DNA from: Streptomyces sp. APSN-46.1
GTDB lineage: Bacteria; Actinomycetota; Actinomycetes; Streptomycetales; Streptomycetaceae
NCBI RefSeq assembly: GCF_022815725.1
Contig: NZ_JALGRF010000001.1
Location: forward strand, 434,001 to 498,000
Reading direction: 5' to 3'
DNA: 64,000 bases
A program made the position numbers and the translations under genes. The notes under the pieces were generated by a model that was not told the DNA's origin, searched no databases, and worked only from the letters and a program-made list of their open reading frames with translations. This document shows, in pieces, positions 1-7,620 of this stretch (position 1 is the first letter of the stretch; each line of letters opens with the position of its first letter).

Positions 1-2
1 GG

Positions 3-1973
3 CCCGTCCATGACCGCCACTTCTCGCACCGCCATCCCGGCGCCGACCCCGGCGACCTGGGCGAGGCCCTGCTGCAAGGCACTGCCGAAGCTCTGAGGAA
101 TACGGCAGGCCGGGATGCCGCGCGAGCGCGCCGGCTCGTGGAACATCTGGTGAACGAGCCGTACGAGGCGGCGCAGTGGCTGCTCTACCAGGTGCTGGCG
201 GCGGGGGGACCCGGCCTCGCCCCGTGGTCCGCCGAAATCCTTCTCCAGGGCGGACACCGACTGCTGTCCGGCTACGCCGCCAATGCCGTGTGGGGCGCTC
301 GTGAGGTGCTCCGCGCCATCGCCGGCGCCCTGCCCGACCACACTGTCAGGCGGCTGGAGCAGTTTCTGCTCCACCTGCGCCTTCCCCCGGAGGGGAAACT
401 CTCGCCCTGGCATGAGTTCACCCTGTTGACGGCGTTTCCCGAAGGACGGCTCTCCGAGCGGGCGACGCGCCGACTCGGAGAACTCCGCCGGCTCCATGGC
501 GACCGACTCGAGCCGGACGAACCGGAGGGTGTGACGGGTGGGGGTGTCGGATCGCCCATTCCGGCGGAAGCGGCCCAGCACATGAGTGACGACCAGTGGC
601 TGAGGGCGATGAGGAAGCACGGCCGGGACCGAACCGACTGGTCGACCCTTACCGGCGGTGCGCGCGAGCTGTCCCACGTGCTGCGGAGCATGACGGTGGC
701 AGACCCTGGTCGGTTCGCGCGGCTCGCTGTGCGGATCGACTCAGGGACACACCCGGCCTATGGTGCTTCGCTGCTCCTCGGCCTCGGGGAGGCCGAGCCG
801 TACGACGATTCGGAGGCCATCTTCGCGGCCGTGCGCCACCTCGCGGTCAGGGGAGGGCCGGAGCAGGACCGGTGGCTGGGGCACGCTCTGCGGAAGTACC
901 TCGACCACGTGCCGCTCGACCTGGTGGAGGCACTCCTCAGCCGCGCTCTCGACTTGGGTGAGCCGAGCGACGCCGACAATTCGTCCGGTGTGGGTGTGTC
1001 CGGCGGGGACGGGGGCGATGTCACGCGTGACCTGCTCACCGCCGGGATCAACACCGTGCGGGGCAGCGCGGCCGAGAGCCTGGGCGATCTGCTCGTCCAT
1101 GACGTGGACGGGTCCCGTGCCGACCTGATCGTCCCTCACCTGGGCCGACTGGCGGCCGACCCCTCCCTCGACGTCCGGGCGTGCGTGGCCCACGCGCTGG
1201 GGGCCGCGATCCGCCACGACCGCCAGGCGGCGGCCGACGCCTTCGAGGTGCTCGTCCAGGCCCCCGACCATCTGCTGGCATCACCCTATGTTGCCCGCCT
1301 GGCCGTTGCCCTGATGCACGGAGACTCGGCGTCGGCGGGACCGCTGACGGAACGCATGCTGTACTCCCCGGTGGCACCGGTGCGTCAGGTCGGCGGTCAG
1401 GTCGCCGCGCTGGCCGCGATGGAGTGGGAGACGTCTGACCTGCTGGCCAAAGTGCTCGCTGGGAACGACGCGGCACAGCGGCAGGGAGCGGCCGGCGTGT
1501 GCGCCCAGCGCCTCATGAACACCGGCGACGCGGCGCTCGCCCATCATGCACTCGTGCGGTTCTTCCACGACCCCGAGGAGGACGTGCGGGAAGCCGCCGC
1601 CACGGTGGCCGCCGCGCTGCGCGGCCGACGTATGGGGCCCTATCGGCGGACGCTTACCGCGCTGATCGACTCCCACGTCTTCGGGGCCGCCCTGCCTCAG
1701 CTGCTGATCACGCTCGAGGACGCCCCGGACCGGGTCGACGAACTGGTTCTGACATGCGCGCGGCGCTTTGTCGCGGTGTTCGGAGCCGCATCGGCCGACT
1801 TGGCCCGTGGTGTCGCGGCCGACGCTCGCAACATCGGCCGCCTGTTGGTCCGTGCGTACGTCCAGGCATCTTCACCCGCGCTCAGGTCCGGGATCCTCGA
1901 TCTCCTGGACCAGCTGCTGCTCCTCGGGTCCTACGGCGTGGCCAAGGCGATCAACGACACCGACCGGAGCTGA
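3..1973 (+). CDS. HEAT-repeat-like protein, 5' end outside window
   Basis: The frame is open to the left edge, so the N-terminus lies outside the window and at least 656 residues are seen. The visible part is almost all alpha-helical, with repeated Ala/Leu-rich helix pairs resembling HEAT/Armadillo units, for example around the strings DPSLDVRACVAHALGAA and DPEEDVREAAATVAAAL. These are usually protein-binding scaffolds. No catalytic motif or membrane segment is visible. In actinobacteria such helical C-termini often belong to large STAND-type NTPases, including some defence proteins, but the P-loop part cannot be seen here, so that is only a guess. It ends about 150 bp before the Crp/Fnr gene on the same strand. 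A GTG at 138 is possible as an internal start, but nothing supports it over continuation from upstream. Confidence 0.7.
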   Translation, partial: PVHDRHFSHRHPGADPGDLGEALLQGTAEALRNTAGRDAARARRLVEHLVNEPYEAAQWLLYQVLAAGGPGLAPWSAEILLQGGHRLLSGYAANAVWGAREVLRAIAGALPDHTVRRLEQFLLHLRLPPEGKLSPWHEFTLLTAFPEGRLSERATRRLGELRRLHGDRLEPDEPEGVTGGGVGSPIPAEAAQHMSDDQWLRAMRKHGRDRTDWSTLTGGARELSHVLRSMTVADPGRFARLAVRIDSGTHPAYGASLLLGLGEAEPYDDSEAIFAAVRHLAVRGGPEQDRWLGHALRKYLDHVPLDLVEALLSRALDLGEPSDADNSSGVGVSGGDGGDVTRDLLTAGINTVRGSAAESLGDLLVHDVDGSRADLIVPHLGRLAADPSLDVRACVAHALGAAIRHDRQAAADAFEVLVQAPDHLLASPYVARLAVALMHGDSASAGPLTERMLYSPVAPVRQVGGQVAALAAMEWETSDLLAKVLAGNDAAQRQGAAGVCAQRLMNTGDAALAHHALVRFFHDPEEDVREAAATVAAALRGRRMGPYRRTLTALIDSHVFGAALPQLLITLEDAPDRVDELVLTCARRFVAVFGAASADLARGVAADARNIGRLLVRAYVQASSPALRSGILDLLDQLLLLGSYGVAKAINDTDRS

Positions 1974-2115
1974 ACGGGACCGGCCCTGCCCGGTTCCGGC
2001 CCGCAGGATGCTCCAGCCGTGCGCCGCCGTGCGCCGCCATGCGCCCCGGCGTGCGTCCGGCGCACCGGCGGACCGGGCGGAAACGTTCGCCGCCGCTGCG
2101 ACCGAGTGCTGTGCT

Positions 2116-2130
2116 GTGCAGATGATGCAC
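2116..2130. promoter_or_regulatory. Small dyad overlapping the Crp-type gene start
   Basis: GTGCA, five bases, TGCAC: a perfect 5-bp inverted repeat spanning the chosen ATG. It resembles the half-sites of Crp-family operators and could serve autoregulation, but a 5-bp arm is easily found by chance in this GC-rich DNA. Confidence 0.25.
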
Positions 2131-2844
2131 GGCTCGAACCCCAACGGTCGCGCGACCTTCCTCGACACGATGTCGCCCGAAGCACGCGCGGCTTTTGCCC
2201 GGCTCGGTACTCCACGCCGCTACGCCGTGGGAGACGTACTTATCCACGAGGGAGACCACGCACAGGAGCTGGTGGTCCTCCACAAGGGCTTGGTGAAGGT
2301 GACCGCCCGGCTGGACCGTGATCGGGTATCGCTGGTGGACATCAGGATCGACGGGGATATCGTGGGCGAGATGGCGGCGATGGGTGTCGGACCGCGATCG
2401 GCCACGGTCACCTCGTGCGGCGACGTATTAGCCACCGTCGTCCCGCGCAACGAACTCGAGCCCTTCCTCCTCGCTCACGCCGAAGTGTCACTGGCCCTCA
2501 ATCGCTTGCTCTGCGGCAGGTTGCGCCGAGCCGACCGCCTACGGCTGGAGCTGGGCGGATACCCGGTCCCGGTCCGGCTGGCGCGCGTCCTCGTCGAACT
2601 CGCGGAGTCATACGGGCGGCCCAGGCGGACGTTCAGGGGGCTCGACTGGAACAGGGTGCACATCGACGTGAATTTGTCCCAACCGGAGTTCGCCGCCCTC
2701 ACCGCATCCACTACGAACACTGTCCACAAGGCTCTCGCCCAGCTGGGGAAGGACGAGATCATCACCACCGGCCTCCGGCAGACCTCGATTCTGGACATGG
2801 CCCGTCTGCGCGAGGCAGCCCTGCTGAGGGTGTCGGCCGCCTAG
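2122..2844 (+). CDS. Crp/Fnr family cyclic-nucleotide-binding transcription regulator
   Basis: A 240-residue protein with the standard Crp layout. Residues 25-120 form a cNMP-binding beta-barrel, and a C-terminal winged helix-turn-helix follows, with the recognition unit near 185-214 (LSQPEFAALTASTTNTVHKA). The phosphate-binding cassette reads GEMAAMGVGPRSATV (82-96), keeping the Gly-Glu and Arg-Ser pair that hold the cyclic phosphate in E. coli CRP, so ligand binding is plausible. No Fe-S cysteine set is present, so it is not a classical FNR. The same frame is open further upstream but overlaps the preceding gene by 200 bp. ATG 2122 (or 2125) gives the normal family length, though no strong ribosome site precedes it. 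A perfect palindrome follows the stop. The next gene is a class III cyclase homologue, suggesting sensor and cyclase work together (inference). Confidence 0.85.
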   Translation: MMHGSNPNGRATFLDTMSPEARAAFARLGTPRRYAVGDVLIHEGDHAQELVVLHKGLVKVTARLDRDRVSLVDIRIDGDIVGEMAAMGVGPRSATVTSCGDVLATVVPRNELEPFLLAHAEVSLALNRLLCGRLRRADRLRLELGGYPVPVRLARVLVELAESYGRPRRTFRGLDWNRVHIDVNLSQPEFAALTASTTNTVHKALAQLGKDEIITTGLRQTSILDMARLREAALLRVSAA

Positions 2845-2853
2845 GCCCACGCC

Positions 2854-2881
2854 AAGAAAGCCGCATTAATGCGGCTTTCTT
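2854..2881. terminator. Perfect 28-bp palindrome, probable bidirectional terminator
   Basis: Positions 2854-2881 read identically on both strands. The centre is ATTAAT, the arms carry AAGAAAGCCGC, and a T-rich run follows. It lies 9 bp after the Crp-type stop and 71 bp before the cyclase-like start, so it probably ends the regulator transcript and means the downstream operon has its own promoter. A TTGACG at 2908-2913 could be a -35 box, but no convincing -10 follows. As a fully symmetric site it could also be an operator. Confidence 0.65.
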
Positions 2882-2952
2882 CGCTGCTCCGGACCTTCCG
2901 CCCACAGTTGACGTGCACCGCACCCAACTCCTCAGGAAGGTGGCGAGTTGTC

Positions 2953-3744
2953 ATGAAAGAGATCTCTCCTCCCCGGCCGCCGGCCGGCCTGCCACACCGT
3001 CGGCTGTGCCTGGCCGCGGACGTGGAGCAGTACAGCCGCCTCGACACCCGGACGCAGTCGGCCGTCCAGTCCGAGCTGGTCCGGATGCTGGACGAGGCGG
3101 CGGCGCTGTCCGGGCTGGACCGGGCAGCCTGGACGCGTCAGCCGCAGGGAGACCTGGAGTTCGCCGTCCTCCCCGAGACCACGCCGGAGGATGCCGTGCT
3201 GGGTCCCTTCGTCCACCATCTCGCGGTCCGTCTCAGGGACTGCAACGCCCGCCCGGCAGCTCAGCGGGTCAGGCTGCGGATGGCCGTGGACACCGGCGTG
3301 GTCGCGGACGCCGCCCTCGGCCACGCCGGCCCGGCCCCGGTCGCCGTGGCGCGCTACGTCAACGCGCCCCAGCTCAAAGTCGTACTCGCCACCCTCGCCA
3401 CGGCGGATCTCGCTGTCATTGTGTCGGACCGGCTGTATCAGGACGTTGTGCGGTCCGGGCGGCAGGACCTCGACCCCGCGCAGTATGTGCGGGCCCATGT
3501 GCGGGTGAAGGAGTTCGGCGGCTACGGCTGGATCCGCGTGCCGGGCCACGGGCCGCAAGACGTGCGGTCGGCCGTGGCGGAGGCACCGGTGCCGATGCCC
3601 TCGCCGGATGCTGGCGCCCCGAGCCGGACGACCCTGTCCCAGTATGTCCATCAGGGCGCAGCCGTCGGCCGGGACGTCGTCGGCGGTCTCACCATCGGCC
3701 TGCCCGTGGCCCCTCCGCCAGCCGGCTCCGGGCCCGCCCGGTGA
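2953..3744 (+). CDS. Class III nucleotide-cyclase homologue
   Basis: A 263-residue soluble protein starting at ATG 2953 behind AGGAAGG. The order of elements follows adenylate/guanylate cyclase domains. AADVEQYSRLD (21-31) matches the first metal-binding Asp strand, QPQGDLEFAVL (64-73) matches the GD hairpin with the second metal Asp, and RMAVDTGVV (109-117) matches the conserved R-G-I-H-x-G strand. YVNAPQLK (135-142) matches the V-N-x-A-x-R helix, and VKEFGGYGWIRV (185-196) matches the terminal K-G strand. Both metal Asp and the Asn are kept, but the transition-state Arg position appears to be Leu/Lys and the base-specifying Lys is Gln, so activity or base choice may be unusual. The tail ends in AAVGRDVVGGLTIG (236-249), a motif echoed in the next gene. 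Its stop overlaps the next start by 4 bp. Confidence 0.65.
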   Translation: MKEISPPRPPAGLPHRRLCLAADVEQYSRLDTRTQSAVQSELVRMLDEAAALSGLDRAAWTRQPQGDLEFAVLPETTPEDAVLGPFVHHLAVRLRDCNARPAAQRVRLRMAVDTGVVADAALGHAGPAPVAVARYVNAPQLKVVLATLATADLAVIVSDRLYQDVVRSGRQDLDPAQYVRAHVRVKEFGGYGWIRVPGHGPQDVRSAVAEAPVPMPSPDAGAPSRTTLSQYVHQGAAVGRDVVGGLTIGLPVAPPPAGSGPAR

Positions 3745-4025
3745 CGGCCCCCCACAAGGCCCCGCCCTGGCGTGAGCGGGGCGACAGCCAGTGGGCGGAC
3801 TACGGGGTGAACGTCGGCCACGCCGTGTACGGCGGCATTCACTTTCACCCGCCCGCCTCGAGGGCCGCACGGTCCCGGCGCCGGAACGGGACGGCGCACC
3901 CGGCCCGCATGACGCGGCACGCGGCTGTGCGGTCGGCCCTGACCGACCTCGCACATGCCTGCGGCCGAGTCGCTGCCGCCCTGGCGTACCTCCGGCCCGA
4001 CGAGGCCGGAAAGGAGGAGGAATGA
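3741..4025 (+). CDS. Small protein with Val/Gly motif, coupled to cyclase-like gene
   Basis: A 94-residue protein. Its GTG start lies inside the stop of the cyclase-like gene (GTGA, 4-bp overlap), implying coupled translation. An N-terminal stretch reads YGVNVGHAVYGGIHFHPP, resembling the tail of its upstream neighbour (VGRDVVGGLTIG). A basic linker and one Ala-rich helix (DLAHACGRVAAALAYLRPDE) follow. No known enzyme fold, signal peptide or membrane segment is visible. I infer an adaptor or partner within the operon. The function is unknown. Confidence 0.6.
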   Translation: MTAPHKAPPWRERGDSQWADYGVNVGHAVYGGIHFHPPASRAARSRRRNGTAHPARMTRHAAVRSALTDLAHACGRVAAALAYLRPDEAGKEEE

Positions 4026-4765
4026 CATCGACCGGACCCGGGAGCGTCTTTGCCCGGATCGACAGGGGCGTCCTCGGACCGCCCGGCGCCACGCGACCGT
4101 CCCTCACGGTGCACGTCGGCTCCCGCGCAGTCCTGCTCTCCCCGGAGGAGACCAGGAGGGTGCTCTACGGCCCACGACGGGACGCGGCGCTCGGCGCGGC
4201 GGTCTGGCGACAGGCCGTCACTGAGGCCCGGCGGGAGCCGCGGGACGGCGACGGCACCGGACGGCTGCTCGTCGTCTGGCTGGTCCTCCCCGGGCTGTAC
4301 CGGAACCTGCACCGGATCCTGCGCCTCTGGCGGCGGGTCGACCGGGCTGACCTGGAGGCGGAGGCCGTCCTGGCCGTGCTTACCGCCCTCGACGCGGCGG
4401 ATCCGGACGGCCTGGACCCGGGTGGCTGCCTGATCAAGGAGGCGGTGAACCGGATGTGGGCCTACGCGAAGCGCGTCACGCGGGAGATCCCCGTCGTCGA
4501 CATCGGTGCCTTCGCCGAGGCCCGCAACGCCACCGTCCCGCCGGAGGAACGGCCCCGCCCGCCCGAGGGATGGGAAGTGCACATCACGCCCCCGCCCCGC
4601 CGCGGGGACCTGTGCGCCACGCTCCGCTTCGCCGAGCCGTGCCCTCGGCACGACGGCCGGCGGACCGGTAACCGCCTGCCCGACCTGGTGTTCCGGGCTC
4701 GCCGCCACGAGGAGGCCGACCTCATCGGCACGCTGGTCCTGCGTCCCGCGGGAGCCAGGCGGTGA
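4022..4765 (+). CDS. Possible sigma-70 region-2-like protein
   Basis: A 247-residue protein. ATG 4022 overlaps the previous stop (ATGA) and sits behind a strong GGAAAGGAGGAGG site that also encodes the end of the upstream gene. Residues 75-130 (LYRNLHRILRLWRRVDRADL, then EAEAVLAVLTALDA) recall sigma-70 region 2, in which a basic helix is followed by an acidic helix that binds core polymerase. No clear region 4 helix-turn-helix follows. The C-terminal 100 residues are Pro/Arg-rich with no recognised domain. It could be a sigma-like regulator that relies on the small DNA-binding protein encoded next, but the similarity is weak and other helical folds fit. The stop overlaps the next GTG start. 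Confidence 0.5.
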   Translation: MTSTGPGSVFARIDRGVLGPPGATRPSLTVHVGSRAVLLSPEETRRVLYGPRRDAALGAAVWRQAVTEARREPRDGDGTGRLLVVWLVLPGLYRNLHRILRLWRRVDRADLEAEAVLAVLTALDAADPDGLDPGGCLIKEAVNRMWAYAKRVTREIPVVDIGAFAEARNATVPPEERPRPPEGWEVHITPPPRRGDLCATLRFAEPCPRHDGRRTGNRLPDLVFRARRHEEADLIGTLVLRPAGARR

Positions 4766-5055
4766 ACGGACGGTCCGGGCCGCCGCTCGGCTTTGCGGAG
4801 GCCCTAGACCTGCCCCTGACCGTCGACCTGCGCACAGCTGCCCGCGCCTTCGGCATCTGCCCCGCGACGGCGTACAAGCTGATCCGCCTCGGCGCCTTCC
4901 CGTGCCCCGTGCTGCGGGTCGGCGGACGCTACCGCATCCCCACCGCCTACCTGCTGCGCGCCCTCGGCATCGAGGAGCGGCCGGTGTACGCGGTCCCCCT
5001 GGAGGACGACGCGGCGCCCGCAGCCCGGCTCCACGACATCCACGCTCGCCCATAG
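4762..5055 (+). CDS. Small helix-turn-helix (excisionase/MerR-like) DNA-binding protein
   Basis: A 97-residue protein starting at GTG 4762 inside the previous stop (GTGA). Residues 19-70 (VDLRTAARAFGICPATAYKL, then GGRYRIPTAYLLRALGI) are the classic HTH_17/excisionase form: helix-turn-helix, a short wing with G-G-R-Y-R-I-P, then a last helix. Such proteins act as excisionases or as transcription factors for mobile elements and conflict operons. Here it is locked into a five-gene operon, so local transcriptional control is likely (inference). Confidence 0.75.
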   Translation: MNGRSGPPLGFAEALDLPLTVDLRTAARAFGICPATAYKLIRLGAFPCPVLRVGGRYRIPTAYLLRALGIEERPVYAVPLEDDAAPAARLHDIHARP

Positions 5056-5066
5056 GAGGTTCCTGC

Positions 5067-6203
5067 ATGATCACGTCACAGACGCTCCGACAGGAGTCCG
5101 ACCAGCCCCGGAGGTGCTTCGTCGTCGGCCCCATCGGCGACCCGCACGCCGCGCACGGCAGTCCCGAGCGCGAGTCGTACGAGCACCACCTCGGCATCTT
5201 CGAGCAGGTGATCGCCCCCGCCTGCGAGAAGTACGGCATCCGTGCCGTGCGCGCGGACGGCATCGCGCACGCCGGTGACATCAACGAGCAGATCTGCCGG
5301 CACGTCGTCGAGTCCGACCTGGTCGTCGCGGACGTCAGCGGCGGCAACCCCAACGTGATGTACGAGCTGGGGCTGCGGCACATCACCGGCAAGCCGACGA
5401 TCCACATCGGGGAGGCCGGGCAGCTGCCCTTCGACATCGCGTCGATCAGGACGATCCGCTACCAGCGGACGCGCAGCCATCTGGCCGGAGCGCGCAAGGA
5501 GATCGAGAGCGCCCTGGAGGCCGGGCTCCGGGACGGCTTCGAACTTCTCACGCCGGCACGGGTGCTGCGCGGACTCCAGACCGGTGACGGACCGGCCTCC
5601 GCCTCGGAGGTCGGCGATGGCGGTCAGGGGGAGGACGAGGACTCGCCCGGTCTGCTCGACGACTTCGCCGTGATCGAGGGCGGGCTGGGCGAGATGGCCG
5701 CCGACATGGAGGCGATCACGAAGACGATCGAGACAATTGGAGTGCTGACCGAGCAGTCCGGCACCGAGATGCTCGATCTGACCCAGGCGAACGCGCCCAT
5801 GAGCGCACGGCTCGCCGCCGTCGCTCGGTACGCGGAGACGATCAGCGCACCGGCGGGCGAACTGAACACCGTCGCCGCCGCGTTCGCGGAGCGGATGGCG
5901 ACCCTGGACAGCGGGGTGCGGGCCGCGCTGGGGCTCATCGAGATGACGCCGCCCGACGAGCGCGGCGAGGGAGCGGCGGAGTTTTTGGAGCAACTGATGT
6001 CCCTGGACGAAGCCGCGCAAGACGGTCTGGCGCAGATCGGCTCCTTCGGCACCTCGGCGGGCGCCATGGTGCGGGTGAGCCGGCACCTCCGCAAGCCGGT
6101 GAAGGAGATCTCCGCGGCGGTTAAGCAGCTGACCTCCGCCATCACGAGGATGGGGGAGTGGGCGGCCAAGGCCCGTGCGCTGGCGCACAGTGCCACTGCA
6201 TGA
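5067..6203 (+). CDS. Nucleoside-deoxyribosyltransferase/TIR-like domain protein, candidate effector
   Basis: A 378-residue soluble protein from ATG 5067 behind AGGAGG. The N-terminal 130 residues form a Rossmann-like domain: FVVGPIGD (18-25), then DINEQICRHVVESDLVVADV (71-90), then NPNVMYELGLRH (94-105). The Y-E-L-G glutamate (about 100) corresponds to the catalytic Glu of nucleoside 2-deoxyribosyltransferases and of related TIR-like NAD-cleaving domains used as effectors in bacterial immunity. Residues 150-378 are acidic then helical, with long coiled-coil-like stretches (for example EMAADMEAITKTIETIGVLT), perhaps for oligomerisation. No membrane segment is present. It is the last gene of the cyclase-like operon and is followed by a strong hairpin. 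A toxic nucleotide hydrolase controlled by the upstream genes is an inference. Confidence 0.7.
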   Translation: MITSQTLRQESDQPRRCFVVGPIGDPHAAHGSPERESYEHHLGIFEQVIAPACEKYGIRAVRADGIAHAGDINEQICRHVVESDLVVADVSGGNPNVMYELGLRHITGKPTIHIGEAGQLPFDIASIRTIRYQRTRSHLAGARKEIESALEAGLRDGFELLTPARVLRGLQTGDGPASASEVGDGGQGEDEDSPGLLDDFAVIEGGLGEMAADMEAITKTIETIGVLTEQSGTEMLDLTQANAPMSARLAAVARYAETISAPAGELNTVAAAFAERMATLDSGVRAALGLIEMTPPDERGEGAAEFLEQLMSLDEAAQDGLAQIGSFGTSAGAMVRVSRHLRKPVKEISAAVKQLTSAITRMGEWAAKARALAHSATA

Positions 6204-6217
6204 GACTGCCCTCGCAG

Positions 6218-6247
6218 GGACCCGGACCTCCTCAGAGGCCCGGGTCC
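6218..6247 (+). terminator. Strong hairpin ending the cyclase-like operon
   Basis: GGACCCGG (6218-6225) pairs with CCGGGTCC (6240-6247), and an inner CCTC/GAGG pair closes a four-base loop. It starts 15 bp after the stop of the effector-like gene. There is no T-tract, as is usual in Streptomyces. Confidence 0.6.
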
Positions 6248-6254
6248 TGTGGCG

Positions 6255-7595
6255 TCACCGTCCCGAGTTCGGGGTGAGGGCGAGTTTGATCTTGTTGTTG
6301 ACGCCTTCCGTGCGGCCGTTGTGGTGGGGCAGGGTCACAGCGGCGTCGACGGCGGCGCGGTCGCGTTCGAGGCCGTTCGCGAAGGAGTGCAGGAAGGGCA
6401 GGTCGGCGGCGTGAGCCTGGGCGATCCAGCCGGTCAAGGCCTCTGCGTTGCCCCCGTCCGGGGTCAGCAGGTCGGCGAAGGAACGGAGGTGGCCCGCCAG
6501 CGCGGTCGTCTCCGGACAGGCGCCGGCGAGACGGCGTTTTCGCAGGTGGTCGCGGTAGGGGTCGACCAGGCCGGGCCGGTAGGTGGGGGTGCGGACGAGG
6601 CGGTCGGGCTCGCTGTGGCGGGCGTAGCGCTTGACGGTGTTCAGGGTCAGGCCGAGCCGACGCGCGCACTCCAGGAGGCTGACTCCCGCGTCGAGAAGCT
6701 CGTGGATCTGGCGCCAGCGCTCCCGTGTTGACGCGGCTCGCTTGCCCTCGCGGAGCGGTGGTCCGAACTTCCCCCAGCACGAGCCGTGGGCGGTCACTTC
6801 CTTCCATGCCGCCTCGGCGAGTCCGTGCCACAGGTGCCAGCGGTCCATGACCTGCACAATCGTCGGGTCGGCGGCTCGGGTGGCCTGGGCGAATCCGCCG
6901 GAGCCGTCCCGGCACACCGTGTGGACTCCCGGATGCTCGCGCAGCCAGGTGGTGATGGTCGCGGCCCGCCGGTCCGGCAGCACCTCGATCCGCTCGCCGG
7001 TGTCCGCGTCGATGATGATCGTGGCGTAGCGGTGGCCCTTGAGCAGGGCGAACTCATCGATCCCGGCCACCGGCGGCACTGGCCGGTCCGGCAGAGCGAT
7101 CCGCATCAGGCAGTTCAGCACCGTCGCCCCAGACAACACGTGGTGCAGGACGGTGAGCAGCCGGGCGCCGGCCGAGCCCGCCAAGGCCACCGCGACCGCC
7201 TCGACTACTCGCCGCAGCGCCGGGGTCCGCCGCTGATAGCGCTCTGTCAGACCGTCTACCTGCTCGACGAACGTCACCTTCGGACAGTCCGGGTTCTCGC
7301 AGTACAACCGCCGCACCGACAGGTCGATCACCAACGGATGCCCGCCCACCGCCTCGTCCGCGACGCGGCGCACGTAACGCGAGTGCGTCCACTGCGACAT
7401 CTGCCCGCACCCCGAACAGGCCCGGGATATGTCGTCCCTGGTCACGGCGGTGATCCGCAACGCCTCCGGGCTGGTCTCCACCCGCTCGATCCGTAACCCG
7501 GCCAGCTGCGGGAGCAGTTCCTCGACAGCGACAACACACACCACCGGCCTGGCAGCAGCGGCCCCGTCCCCGTGACGGAACACCGAGACGATCAA
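6255..7595 (-). pseudogene. ISL3 family transposase, internally deleted and 3'-truncated
   Basis: 446 residues with the ISL3 order: an N-terminal zinc-finger-like region (CSGCGQ, then CENPDC), the DDE catalytic region (VAGIDEFALLKGHRYATIII, then CRDGSGGF) and the end box NGRTEGVNNKIK. Compared with the intact copy at 61634-63166, about 70 residues between LRKRRL and CPETTALA are missing. The C-terminus stops at LTPNSGR instead of the usual M-x-G-R-A-G-F-x-L-L-R-x-R. The true start may be a downstream codon near 7530. It is transcribed toward the cyclase-like operon, and its left terminal repeat is absent. Probably inactive. Confidence 0.75.
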
Positions 7596-7598
7596 CGC

Positions 7599-7620
7599 CT
7601 ACGAAAATCTTGGAAGAGCC
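7599..7620. repeat. Probable right terminal repeat of decayed ISL3 copy
   Basis: Read on the minus strand the sequence starts GGCTCTTCCAAGATTTTCGT, which resembles ISL3-type ends (GGCTCTT...). It lies just upstream of the transposase start. No matching partner was found at the other end near 6255. Confidence 0.45.

Noticed and set aside
2908..2940. TTGACG as promoter -35 for the cyclase-like operon
   Set aside because: No -10 hexamer at a sensible distance, so not listed as a promoter feature.
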